Positions 17,774-26,609 of a stretch of DNA of 64,000 nt are shown here, piece after piece. Position 1 is the stretch's first letter, and the number at the start of each line of letters is the position of its first letter. The position numbers and the translations under genes were made by a program. The DNA is from RUG334 sp045599645 (GTDB lineage Bacteria; Muiribacteriota; Ozemobacteria; Ozemobacterales; Ozemobacteraceae), in assembly GCA_045599645.1 (NCBI GenBank), contig JAZRWI010000115.1, positions 1 to 64,000 of the forward strand, read 5' to 3'. Under the pieces are notes generated by a model that saw only the letters and a list, made by a program, of their open reading frames with translations, did no database searches and was not told the origin of the DNA.

Positions 17774-17823
17774 GTGGGTTATCCGATTCGTCTTAGTCCT
17801 CATATTATTTCCTTCGGACCCAC
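17774..17823 (-). promoter_or_regulatory. Structured 5' leader hairpin
   Basis: On the minus strand GTGGGT-CCGA pairs with TCGG-ATA-ACCCAC around a 27-nt loop, about 35 bp before the micro-ORF. It has no U-run, so it is not a terminator. It does not match a riboswitch consensus that I know. Between 17741 and 18032 I see nothing else except A/T-rich promoter-like DNA. Confidence 0.35.
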
Positions 17824-18032
17824 TTTATAGTTTCTTTAAACCGATTTTGGCAACTTATTGGCATTTTTCAGTATTTATCTATTATTTACTCTTGATTTCT
17901 ATAATTTTTACCTATTTAAGTATTTTTTAAAATATTTTTTTATCTTGCAAATTATGTTTAATAGTATAAATTTTGACAAAACACTAAAAAAAATATAGGA
18001 TTTAGACATAACTCTTTAGGACTGGAATCAGA

Positions 18033-18512
18033 ATGAAAAACAATGTAGCTTATATAATGCTGTTATCAGCTCTGTTATTGTTTACTACTGGTTGTTGTAA
18101 AAAAGAGTTGAACCTGCAGACAGCTTCAAAGGCCTATTTGTCTGGGAATTATAAAGAAGCAGCCGATATCTTTCTTCCAAAAGCCAAGTTAGGTGATGCA
18201 GAAGCTATGGTCAACATCGCTTTTATGTATTATTGTGGTATGCATGTAAAACAAGACTTTGAAAAAGCAGCCCAGTGGTATACAAAAGCAGCCGACCGTA
18301 ATCATCCAAACGCCCAATTCAGTCTTGCCACACTATATGAAAATGGTGAAGGCGTAGAAAAAGACTTAGAAGAAGCATATTTTTGGTATAGTCTTGCAGA
18401 ACGCCACGGCGATGAAGACGCAAAAAATTCTAGAATGGAAATAGAAAAAACGTTTTCAAAGCAACAGATAATGTTCTTAAAAGAAAGACTGGAAAGATGG
18501 GAACCACTATAA
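18033..18512 (+). CDS. Sel1-repeat lipoprotein
   Basis: 159 residues. A lipoprotein signal (LLSALLLFTTGCC, lipobox TTGC at Cys 21 or 22) is followed by Sel1-like/TPR repeats from about residue 45. Typical repeat phrases are GDAEAMVNIAFMYYCGMHVK and AQFSLATLYENGEGVEKD. It is predicted to be a membrane-anchored periplasmic adaptor. Its end overlaps the next gene by 16 bp, so it is translationally coupled to the pseudopilin genes and may act with that apparatus. Confidence 0.88.
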   Translation: MKNNVAYIMLLSALLLFTTGCCKKELNLQTASKAYLSGNYKEAADIFLPKAKLGDAEAMVNIAFMYYCGMHVKQDFEKAAQWYTKAADRNHPNAQFSLATLYENGEGVEKDLEEAYFWYSLAERHGDEDAKNSRMEIEKTFSKQQIMFLKERLERWEPL

Positions 18513-20575
18513 AAAGGTATAATAATAAAAAGGGCATAGCCATTTTTATGGTCCTTTTTATTATGGTAGTGCTTGGCGCCCTGATGGTTCAATTCCATCA
18601 AAATAGTCGTCAGGCTCAAAATACAGTACATCGTTTCCAGACATCAGAAATGGCAAGACAACTTGCATCTGCCGCTCAAGAAGAAGCTTTTGATTATCTA
18701 TATAAACAGACTGGCGATGTTTATGACTCCTCTTTTAATCTTAAAGATATCCCACGCAAGTTCATAGAAAAGAATTCTGATATAGATATGACTTCTTCTG
18801 GACCTGCAAGCAGAAACTCAGTTAGAGGTCTGGATCTGCCAGTTCCAGCAACCAAGCAATTAGCAGAAGATTTAATGCCTGGAAGAATGGAAGTAAAAGC
18901 CACTGCAAGAATCGTAGATTTCCGTAATACAGACTACGATGGTAATCTTTTTTATGACAAGGAAGGCATTGGCACAATAGAAATAGTTGTAACAGCCAAA
19001 GCCAAGGATGAGTTTAAACACCAGTTTCCCGGCTCATGCACTATAGTCAGACATCATGATTATAAGGTTGTATCCATTTTAACCAAAAAAGAAAACAGAG
19101 AAAACAGCTACTCCGGAAGCAGTTATCTAGATTATGCCTTATTCATCAGAAAAGGACAGGATGAATTTGAAAGTGGTGTAATGGGGACAAGCATTAACCC
19201 TGAAAACATATCATTAGAAATAGATGCCGGCAGCACCCCTGGCAAAGTAAACCTTGGAAGCTACGGCAGTAAGTATACTTTTCTCAACACCTCTAAAGAA
19301 ACAGAATCCATGGTTCCAAACGCAGGTAAAGTAAACACAATCACTGAACTCTGCGCTGAAGGTGATATGGTAGACAAGATTTACCCCTATTTTAGAAGCC
19401 AGGTAAAAAAGCAATGCAAAGACTCGGATGCTGACCTGGATTCATTAAAGGGTCATAAAGCAATCTTTGAGCATATTTGTTATCCTGCAACAGATGAATA
19501 TTTTACAAATGAAGAATTAAAAAATGTCAGGATTTTTACAGCAGTAGACGCAGTAACATTAGGTAAAAATGTTGCCATTAGTGGTTCTGAAGCTGTTTTT
19601 CATCCTGGCATCAGAATAAAACCCGAAGAAAAGCTTTCTGAAATACTAGAATCTGACGTCAGAAAACAGTATATCAACATTGGATATTTCAAATTAGACT
19701 TGACCGATTGCGAACTAACAGTTTCAGCTGATGGTGCAGGAAGCAAAACCCTAAAAGTAAAGCAGGACGCTCCACAGCTTATAGAAAACTTCCATAATGC
19801 AAAGATATATTGCTTCGACAACACCTATTCTTCTATGTATAAATCAGGTGCTCAGCAGGTAGACCCAAGCGCTCTTACAAGCTATATAAAATCAAAGGGC
19901 GAAGAAATTGCCTCTCAAGCTTTTTCACATTTGAACGATGAGTTTGCATATGGTCCAGGCTACAATTCACCAAATAGCAACGACGCCAAGTTCTTTGCAC
20001 CATCTAATTCAGAATCACCTAGTGCAATAACAGATCCGTCAGATGCTCATTATCCTTACTCACATTTTAATCTTTGGAACAAACGTTTAATGACAGCCGA
20101 AGACCTGGAACAAATGGGTATTTACGATAAAGCTAACCACAAGCTTCATCTGCGCGGAATCGTTCATTGCGATTGTTCTATTACACTTGGCGACCCAGGC
20201 TCCGATCTTATAGTAGATGGTTGTGGCGTTATTATTGCCTCTGGAATTATCATTGAAGGTGCCATAAAGAAAGAAAATCCTCAGGACGTATGCGTCCTGT
20301 TTGCCAGAGACGGTTTTATAAAGGTTAAAACCAGCAAAGAAATAGAAGCTGCTCTTATGGCTATGGGTATGAGCAACAAAACATCATCCATAACCTCCAA
20401 TGAACAACTGAATTTAAAGGGTTCCATTGCAACAGACCTGCTCTTATTGTCTCAGTGGAAAAATGGTGTAACCCATAAGATAACCTATGACGATGCATTA
20501 GCTCCCAACAAAGATATTTATCAGATTAATATCTCTAAGTGGGTATCCTTTGAAAGAGTTATAGAAAACGAATGA
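18497..20575 (+). CDS. Large pseudopilin-operon membrane protein (PilX/GspK-like N-terminus)
   Basis: 692 residues. The N-terminus KKGIAIFMVLFIMVVLGALM gives one membrane helix in the position and style of PilX/GspK minor pilins, but it has no canonical FTLIE. The large remainder (about 650 residues) is extracytoplasmic, with an alternating beta pattern late in the chain (about 545-610) that suggests a polymer-forming or bactofilin-like beta-helix segment. The start lies inside the end of the Sel1 lipoprotein gene, and the stop overlaps the next prepilin start. It likely caps or assembles a short pseudopilus. The exact family is unassigned. Confidence 0.8.
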   Translation: MGTTIKRYNNKKGIAIFMVLFIMVVLGALMVQFHQNSRQAQNTVHRFQTSEMARQLASAAQEEAFDYLYKQTGDVYDSSFNLKDIPRKFIEKNSDIDMTSSGPASRNSVRGLDLPVPATKQLAEDLMPGRMEVKATARIVDFRNTDYDGNLFYDKEGIGTIEIVVTAKAKDEFKHQFPGSCTIVRHHDYKVVSILTKKENRENSYSGSSYLDYALFIRKGQDEFESGVMGTSINPENISLEIDAGSTPGKVNLGSYGSKYTFLNTSKETESMVPNAGKVNTITELCAEGDMVDKIYPYFRSQVKKQCKDSDADLDSLKGHKAIFEHICYPATDEYFTNEELKNVRIFTAVDAVTLGKNVAISGSEAVFHPGIRIKPEEKLSEILESDVRKQYINIGYFKLDLTDCELTVSADGAGSKTLKVKQDAPQLIENFHNAKIYCFDNTYSSMYKSGAQQVDPSALTSYIKSKGEEIASQAFSHLNDEFAYGPGYNSPNSNDAKFFAPSNSESPSAITDPSDAHYPYSHFNLWNKRLMTAEDLEQMGIYDKANHKLHLRGIVHCDCSITLGDPGSDLIVDGCGVIIASGIIIEGAIKKENPQDVCVLFARDGFIKVKTSKEIEAALMAMGMSNKTSSITSNEQLNLKGSIATDLLLLSQWKNGVTHKITYDDALAPNKDIYQINISKWVSFERVIENE

Positions 20576-21051
20576 TGAAATCAAGAAAGAAAAAAGCGTT
20601 TACATTAATAGAAATAGTCATTGGTATGGCTATGTTCCTTATTGTACTTCTTTCTATTTTCATGTTGAACCAATCCTCTAATCAGAGTTCAATGGACGCT
20701 TACTATGAAATTCTTGCGTTCTCATTAGCTCGTGAACCTATTGAAGTTTTTCGTGGATTTGGCTATGACACAGTTTTAAAAATCTGCCGTGGTGAAATTT
20801 CACCTGCATTATATAAAGTCGGTGATTATGAAGCCATAGAATATAATCCGGGAATAGACTTGCAATACCCAGCCGAAGCAGAAAACTTCCAGAGAAAAAT
20901 AGACCTGGAAGAAAAGCAGTCACCTGACGGCATTAAGTATGTAAAAATAGTTGTTACCGTTGGTGTAAAGGGTCAGAGCAAGGCAGAAAACTGGCTCAGC
21001 CGCAAATCAGTTGTTCTTCAATCCAGTATTATGGAGCGTCCAAAATGGTGA
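20572..21051 (+). CDS. Type II/IV pseudopilin (prepilin-type N-terminus)
   Basis: 159 residues. A basic leader is followed by the class III prepilin signal KKAFTLIEIVIGMAMF, to be cut before Phe by a prepilin peptidase, then a hydrophobic helix and a globular domain. GspI/GspJ-sized. The ATGA overlap with the gene before and a 7-bp overlap with the gene after show tight coupling. Confidence 0.9.
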   Translation: MMKSRKKKAFTLIEIVIGMAMFLIVLLSIFMLNQSSNQSSMDAYYEILAFSLAREPIEVFRGFGYDTVLKICRGEISPALYKVGDYEAIEYNPGIDLQYPAEAENFQRKIDLEEKQSPDGIKYVKIVVTVGVKGQSKAENWLSRKSVVLQSSIMERPKW

Positions 21052-21812
21052 AAAACAATTTTAAAACCTATAGACGCAACGGCTTTACACTCGTTGAAGT
21101 AATGATTGCAGCAATCTGTCTGACAATTATCCTCGGACCAATCTTCATGATTCTTCGTTCAGGCACAGATACCTCTCTTAAAGGGATGATGCGCATTGAC
21201 ACCACCCTTAAAGCCAGAACAATTCTTCAGCAAGTATATGCAGACCTTAAAATGGCCTGTTTTGCTCTTCCATATGGCTCAGACTACACCTTTGACATCA
21301 TTATGGACAAAAACGGTCTAGTTCCTAACAATGTCTATTCCTTCATGAGTTTCCCTATACATCAAAAATATAATGATATTTTTGAAAGTCAGACCAGCGG
21401 CATAAATTATAGAATACCAAATCATGTCACCTATCGTGTTGAAAATGGTAATGAACAAAACCTTAACTTCAAAAAATTGATACGTGAAGAAACCTTTGAA
21501 GGCAAAACCACAAAAACAGTCCTGTCCGAAAACGTAAATTTCTTTGAAATCAAAGAAATCCTGATGGAAGTAGACGGTAAAGACCAGTTTTATTATCTCA
21601 TTACCCTTCAGCTGATTGATGTCCTTCACTCCAATGACATGAAAGACAAAAAATCTGGTGAAAAGCTTAGAGAAAATCAAAAAGACGTTATACTTGCCGA
21701 CTTTTACGATATCGTTTATCCAGAATACTTTAATGCTGCCTGGAACGATAAGAGGCTGAATCCTAACTGGCATACCCAGATTAAATGGGGAAATTCAGAA
21801 GACGACGATTAA
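21045..21812 (+). CDS. Type II/IV pseudopilin (prepilin-type N-terminus)
   Basis: 255 residues with the prepilin signal RRNGFTLVEVMIAAICLTII and a larger globular domain, about the size of GspJ/PilW-like minor pilins. It is last in the Sel1-pseudopilin unit. No secretion ATPase, inner-membrane platform or secretin is in the window, so the core machine must be encoded elsewhere. Confidence 0.9.
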   Translation: MVKNNFKTYRRNGFTLVEVMIAAICLTIILGPIFMILRSGTDTSLKGMMRIDTTLKARTILQQVYADLKMACFALPYGSDYTFDIIMDKNGLVPNNVYSFMSFPIHQKYNDIFESQTSGINYRIPNHVTYRVENGNEQNLNFKKLIREETFEGKTTKTVLSENVNFFEIKEILMEVDGKDQFYYLITLQLIDVLHSNDMKDKKSGEKLRENQKDVILADFYDIVYPEYFNAAWNDKRLNPNWHTQIKWGNSEDDD

Positions 21813-21856
21813 AATAAAAAAAAATAAAAATTTTTAAAATTGTTGCAACATTTTAC

Positions 21857-21897
21857 AAACCTCCTTCGTATTTAGAGTGAAATACCTTAGGAGGTTT
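21857..21897 (+). promoter_or_regulatory. Hairpin containing the lipoprotein ribosome site
   Basis: AAACCTCC pairs with GGAGGTTT (8 bp) and an inner GTATTT pairs with AAATAC. The downstream arm contains the GGAGG that serves the ATG at 21903 and is followed by six T's. It can act as a terminator for the pseudopilin unit, and in a longer transcript it would hide the ribosome site. Confidence 0.6.
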
Positions 21898-21902
21898 TTT
21901 AA

Positions 21903-22973
21903 ATGTTCAAAAGAATTATGCGGGGTTCTCTTTTTATAACCCTTATGCTGATTGTCTCCATGACACTCACAGGTTGTTCTATTGACCTCGAAAAGATTGT
22001 TTCTGGTCTTACAAACACCCTCGGAACTATAGTTAGTGGTGTTGGCAAGATATTGAAGGCTGGCGTTGAAGTAGCAAAGACCGTATTCAACACCGTAAAA
22101 GAAGTAGTCAACCCGATTGTAACGGCGGCGCAGGAACTGTCCGGGAAAACGGCATCGTCATCAGCAGACATATCGAAGGGTACAAGTAAAGTTGACGGCG
22201 TATTCAATTCTCTTGATAAAGCAGCAGATTCTTTAATCTCTGCTGGCGATAAGATTAAATCCTCTGGCACCGACTCTGCCGGGAACAAGACATCTAGCAC
22301 TACATCTTCTAAGCAGACTGTAGCTAATGCAACCAAGGATACAAATTCAACTTCTTCTAGTTCAAAGAGTTCTAGTTCTAGTTCAAAGAGTTCTAGCTCT
22401 AGCAGTTCTTCCAGCTCATGCGGCACTACTTCTAGTTCTAGCAGTTCAAGCAGCAAAAGCTCCAGCTCTTCCAGCAATTCAGCTCCAGAAGCTTGTCCAA
22501 AAGCAAAGACCGCAATGGAAAAGCTTGCTGACAAGATTCAGAATATTTTTGGCGATACAGCTAAGGTTGAAGTAGTAAAAGCTTCTGACGTAAAAGACGC
22601 TAGCCTTCTTACCGACAAGGAAAAGAAGAATATCGAAACAGCTGTAAATCAGGGTGTTGACAGTATCACTTCCGGTCTCAACAAGATTACTGATTTGTTT
22701 GAAAAGAACAAAAATGCACTCAAGAGTAGCGCTGATGAAATCACCAAACAGATTAATAATGTAAAGAACGAACTGGCTGAAATCAAGAAAGACCCAACAT
22801 CTAATGAAAGCCAGACTAAGTATGCTGGATTGAAGAATAAATTATCAGATCTTGAAAAAGCAGTTAATGATGTAAGCAAGAGCAGCGGTAATATCGTATA
22901 TTACCTGCAGAATTCTGTTAGCAGCATCGAAAACAGCATCAAGAAGATTGATAACGCTTTAAAAGGCAAGTAA
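21903..22973 (+). CDS. Ser-rich lipoprotein with coiled-coil C-terminus
   Basis: 356 residues. A lipoprotein signal (lipobox LTGC, Cys 25) is followed by an amphipathic helical part, a low-complexity linker (about 140-195, almost all Ser with Lys and Thr) and a long coiled coil (about 235-355, EITKQINNVKNELAEIKKD). It looks like an outer- or inner-membrane-anchored stalk that reaches into or across the periplasm. The anti-sigma-like gene follows after 15 bp. Family not recognised. Confidence 0.8.
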   Translation: MFKRIMRGSLFITLMLIVSMTLTGCSIDLEKIVSGLTNTLGTIVSGVGKILKAGVEVAKTVFNTVKEVVNPIVTAAQELSGKTASSSADISKGTSKVDGVFNSLDKAADSLISAGDKIKSSGTDSAGNKTSSTTSSKQTVANATKDTNSTSSSSKSSSSSSKSSSSSSSSSSCGTTSSSSSSSSKSSSSSSNSAPEACPKAKTAMEKLADKIQNIFGDTAKVEVVKASDVKDASLLTDKEKKNIETAVNQGVDSITSGLNKITDLFEKNKNALKSSADEITKQINNVKNELAEIKKDPTSNESQTKYAGLKNKLSDLEKAVNDVSKSSGNIVYYLQNSVSSIENSIKKIDNALKGK

Positions 22974-22988
22974 AAGGAATTTCAATAA

Positions 22989-23552
22989 ATGACAGACGAA
23001 TGCAGAATAATTCTAGATGAAGCCTTAACAGCTTCAGACAATGGCACTGCCATGTCTGAAAAGGTTAATGCACATCTCGGAACTTGTTCTGAATGCCGCA
23101 GAAGCCTTGAAGCAGCAAAAGCCTTAAGTGCTTCTGTGGGGTCTGTTCTTCCTACTGAAGATACTGCAGCATTGAAGCTTAAAATAGCTAAGAAGCTTGA
23201 AGCTTCAATGCAGGCCAGAAAGGCAGCTGCATTAAAAGCAGCCACAACTGCAGCACCAGCTCCATTAGCAATAATCGGATTAGGTATAGCTGCCGCAGTA
23301 ACATTGGGTGCTTATTGTCTTACTTCATCATCAAACAGCAATCAAGCATCAGTAAAAAACAACCAGAATTCTTCTGCTTCCAGTGTAGCATCAGCCTCAA
23401 CAGATGAAGTTAACAAGAATCTACCACCTGACACTAATCAGAATAGTGAAGTTTATAATGAAATATTCTCTGACGGTTACAATGGCGACTTACGTAATTT
23501 TGAAAAAGTAAAGAAGCCTTCAGAAAGCGTTCCGTCAGTATTCAAGGATTAA
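22989..23552 (+). CDS. Putative zinc-finger anti-sigma factor
   Basis: 187 residues. An N-terminal ZAS-like motif HLGTCSEC (H-x3-C-x2-C, residues 30-37) is followed by a helix, an Ala-rich stretch, one membrane helix (about 95-115) and a Ser/Asn-rich external tail. This is the layout of membrane anti-sigma factors that bind an ECF sigma factor. The ECF gene at 23549-24085 faces it tail to tail, and the two stop codons share the bases TTAA. Binding is inferred from the motif and the pairing. Confidence 0.75.
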   Translation: MTDECRIILDEALTASDNGTAMSEKVNAHLGTCSECRRSLEAAKALSASVGSVLPTEDTAALKLKIAKKLEASMQARKAAALKAATTAAPAPLAIIGLGIAAAVTLGAYCLTSSSNSNQASVKNNQNSSASSVASASTDEVNKNLPPDTNQNSEVYNEIFSDGYNGDLRNFEKVKKPSESVPSVFKD

Positions 23553-24085
23553 AGAATAGCTCTAAGCTTAGACATTACACGGCAAAACTTCGAGCGTAAT
23601 GTTGTTTCCTGTTCACCAGTTAATTCTGAAATTTCAGAAAACGGCATTTTTTGGAAAACCCTCATTTCAACAATAAATCTTTCTTTGGAATCAAGATTTT
23701 TTAACAGTTCTTCTACTGTTATTTTTCCAACAGTTTCTTTTTCTGGGTCTGCCATTGCCGGTTCATTAAATTCTTCTGCAAGAATTTCATTTCCCCTCAT
23801 ATTTCTGCGATACTGGTCCACATAAAGATTTCGTCCTATTGTCATTATCCAGGAAGAAAACTTTTTGTTTTCATCGAAATCATCAATTTTGTTCAGCATT
23901 TTTTCAAAGGTTTCCTGAATCAAATCGTCAACGTAATCTTCTGGAACATGTATATACCTGAAAAAAGCACGCAACTGTGGAATATACACATCTAATATTT
24001 TGCCCAGGGCTTTGCTGTCACCGGCTTTAACCAGTCTAACAAGAGCGCAGGTATCATTTACTTCGTTAGACTCTGGGGTATTCAT
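23549..24085 (-). CDS. ECF-type RNA polymerase sigma factor
   Basis: 178 residues. Region 2 is visible at about 15-85 (LDVYIPQLRAFFRYIHVPEDYVDDLIQETFEKML and FSSWIMTIGRNLYVDQYRR). Region 4 at about 120-175 has a helix-turn-helix (MPFSEISELTGEQETTLRSKFCRVMSKL). It directs transcription of a small regulon, probably in response to an envelope signal. Its start overlaps the stop of the HEAT-repeat gene by 4 bp (ATGA), so it is translated from the same minus-strand mRNA. Confidence 0.93.
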   Translation of the reverse strand: MNTPESNEVNDTCALVRLVKAGDSKALGKILDVYIPQLRAFFRYIHVPEDYVDDLIQETFEKMLNKIDDFDENKKFSSWIMTIGRNLYVDQYRRNMRGNEILAEEFNEPAMADPEKETVGKITVEELLKNLDSKERFIVEMRVFQKMPFSEISELTGEQETTLRSKFCRVMSKLRAIL

Positions 24086-26544
24086 TTGGCTTTTTCCTTA
24101 CCAAAATCCATAGAATATTCTTCTATAACCCTCATACCACGGATTTTAACAACCTTATAGCCTTCTTTTGTCTGCCTATAAGGAACAACAGAAACACGTA
24201 AAATGTCTCTTACTCTAGGCATCTTAAAGCCATCTGCAACTGGTGTCATAAGAATAGTATCACCATTAGTTGCAAGCATTATAACCATATTATTGTTAAT
24301 TCTTTTTACTTCGCCTTCAATAACGCTCTGATCAGAAACAACTGCACTACCCTTTGCTGCAGTCGCCCCATTTCCCTTTGGAACAAACAGAATATAGAAA
24401 CCACCAGCAACAAGAATAAATACAGCTATGCTTATTGGCAAAGCCTTAGAGCTAACAAAATTCTTCGTCATCTCCCATATAGCAGCAAGCTGTTCCTTTG
24501 AATTTCTTTCTGGCAATTCAGATGGAGAACGGTAAGCATAAGCAGGCTTTTTGCTTTTCTGTTTTTCTTTTTCGATGCGAAGTCTTTCTTTAAGCTCTTC
24601 TTCCTGCTTCTGCTTTTCAGCTTCTGCATTAGCTTTTTGAATAGCAGCATGTTCGTCATTATTTTCTGTTACATTATCTTCGGCAGGAGCAACAGACATT
24701 TCTTCAGCAGGAGCCGGGCAAGCTTCACGGAGCTGCTTAGCCTGTTCTGCGATTTTACCAGGATGAGCCTGTTCTATTTTATACAAAGAATAGACATTAT
24801 CAGCAGATGGGTTTGCAGCAAAATGCAGAAGACCTGCTTCCAAAATAGCTTCAGGATAATCATGGCACAAATATTCGGTCAGCATATCTCGAACCAGAGC
24901 AAAATCAAACTGGTTCATACATTCCAAAGCCATTTTCTGCTGATTTGGCTCATGAGAGTATAGCATTGCTCTCAATGAAGATATAGCCTGGTTATAATCG
25001 AAGTTTTTCAAAATACCAAGAGCAGCAGATTTCATTCCAACATCGGCAACCTTAAGGCACTGGCCTAGGTATGGGAAAATCTGGTCTGGATCTACAATCC
25101 CAAGATATTCAACAGATGCAGTAGCAAGTGTTACTTCTGGATTTTTAATATTCTTAACGGCTATATCTTCGGCACCGCTAAGTCTACATCTTGTTAAGCA
25201 CTGAAATACCGCAATCTTAACACCAGTATCAGTATTCTTGTGTGATAGCATTAAAAGCAATTGATCAAGCTTTTCTGCGGCTTTTTCAGGGGTAAGAGCA
25301 GCAAGAACCTCTAGTTGAGACATAGCATTAGATTTGCTACTTGTCTGTTCTTCTTTTGGCTTACTGCCAGAATCAGCAGATTTTACAGTTTCAACACCAA
25401 GATACTTAGCAATTCTAGACTTTACTAATTCTGAAACAGGCCAAGAAAGGGCTTCTTTAAAAGCAACAGCAACAGTAGGCTGTTTAAGAGCTACAATAAT
25501 GCTCTTATCTACTTCTGCAGATACTATTTCAGTATCAAGTCTACCAACAATCTGCTTAACGTAGCGCAAAGCATTTCTTTTGTTAACCCAGTTCTGCAGC
25601 TTCTTCGTATAAGCAGCAAACTGATCTCCAAGAATGCCTGATTTTTCTAATAAATGAACAGCCTCATTCAAAACCTTCTTAACCAATCCGGCTTTTTTGG
25701 CAGGTGAACGTTCAGCTATTTCAAACAACGTGAAAGGAACTTCCACATCAGGATTCATTTCAATAATCCAACCAGCTTTTGTAAGAAGTTCAGAATTTGT
25801 TTCTGCAGCAAAATACTTCAATAAAAGAGGCTTAACTATTTCAAAAGGCAAAAGGGGACAATTCTGAACACCGGCCAGGCGTTCAGACTGGTTAGGAGAC
25901 AAAAGCAAAGCCTGAAGATGGTTCAAGGCTTCTTCCTTGTCTATCTTAACGAGCCCTCTGATGGCAAGAGCCTTTATTTCAGGGTCCTTAGAATCAAGTA
26001 AGGCTGGCAAATCAGGTAACAACTGTTCCGGATTCATATGAACCATAGTGCGCAAAGCAGCAAGCTTTAGAACAAGACTTTCCGAATATAGTTTTTCAGA
26101 TATTAATACAAACTTTTCTTCAGGCCAATTACGGCAAAAAGCCCTGATAACACGTGCGCCAACAACAGGAGATGTTCCATCTAACAAATCAGGCCCAAGG
26201 GTTCTTACATCCTTTGGAAGTCTGGCGGGGAGATTTGAAAGAATATGCATTCGCATATTTTCATCAGCTTCACGCCACATATTCAAAAACGAAGCAGCAT
26301 CACCAATCTGTATTTGTTCAGGCTTTTTTGAGCCTTCCATGCGTTCTTTTACAGCAGCAATAGCATGGGAAATAAGCATCGAGCATTCAGGATCATCCTC
26401 ATAAACGCTTATTTCTTCAAGTACAGACAAAATTTCGGGACTGTCCCCTACTCTTATGACTTCCTCTAGAGCAAATATCCTAAATGATTTTATAGGCGCT
26501 CTAAGATTGTCTAAAAGATTCTGTTGTTCGTTCGAAATAGTCAT
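24082..26544 (-). CDS. HEAT-repeat membrane protein
   Basis: 820 residues. About 600 residues of HEAT-like helical repeats come first (for example LPALLDSKDPEIKALAIRGL), then a charged linker rich in K, E and Q (about 630-680), one membrane helix (about 705-725) and a C-terminal beta-rich domain of about 90 residues. The N-terminal array is thus predicted cytoplasmic and the last part extracytoplasmic. It precedes and overlaps the ECF sigma gene, so it may take part in that signalling path. No enzyme motif seen. Confidence 0.85.
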   Translation of the reverse strand: MTISNEQQNLLDNLRAPIKSFRIFALEEVIRVGDSPEILSVLEEISVYEDDPECSMLISHAIAAVKERMEGSKKPEQIQIGDAASFLNMWREADENMRMHILSNLPARLPKDVRTLGPDLLDGTSPVVGARVIRAFCRNWPEEKFVLISEKLYSESLVLKLAALRTMVHMNPEQLLPDLPALLDSKDPEIKALAIRGLVKIDKEEALNHLQALLLSPNQSERLAGVQNCPLLPFEIVKPLLLKYFAAETNSELLTKAGWIIEMNPDVEVPFTLFEIAERSPAKKAGLVKKVLNEAVHLLEKSGILGDQFAAYTKKLQNWVNKRNALRYVKQIVGRLDTEIVSAEVDKSIIVALKQPTVAVAFKEALSWPVSELVKSRIAKYLGVETVKSADSGSKPKEEQTSSKSNAMSQLEVLAALTPEKAAEKLDQLLLMLSHKNTDTGVKIAVFQCLTRCRLSGAEDIAVKNIKNPEVTLATASVEYLGIVDPDQIFPYLGQCLKVADVGMKSAALGILKNFDYNQAISSLRAMLYSHEPNQQKMALECMNQFDFALVRDMLTEYLCHDYPEAILEAGLLHFAANPSADNVYSLYKIEQAHPGKIAEQAKQLREACPAPAEEMSVAPAEDNVTENNDEHAAIQKANAEAEKQKQEEELKERLRIEKEKQKSKKPAYAYRSPSELPERNSKEQLAAIWEMTKNFVSSKALPISIAVFILVAGGFYILFVPKGNGATAAKGSAVVSDQSVIEGEVKRINNNMVIMLATNGDTILMTPVADGFKMPRVRDILRVSVVPYRQTKEGYKVVKIRGMRVIEEYSMDFGKEKAK

Positions 26545-26609
26545 AGTTTTATTCTATAAAAAAAACGTAAATAATACAATTTTTTTATAGTATATGTTAT
26601 CTTGTATTT

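Noticed and set aside
17741..17830. Cyclic-di-GMP (GEMM) riboswitch before the Ser/Thr-rich gene
   Set aside because: A hairpin is present, but the conserved GEMM core and tetraloop-receptor sequences are not seen.
22327..22575. Alternative frame through the Ser-rich linker (VL/AL-rich)
   Set aside because: It arises from Ser codon repeats of the lipoprotein gene read in another frame and has no ribosome site.
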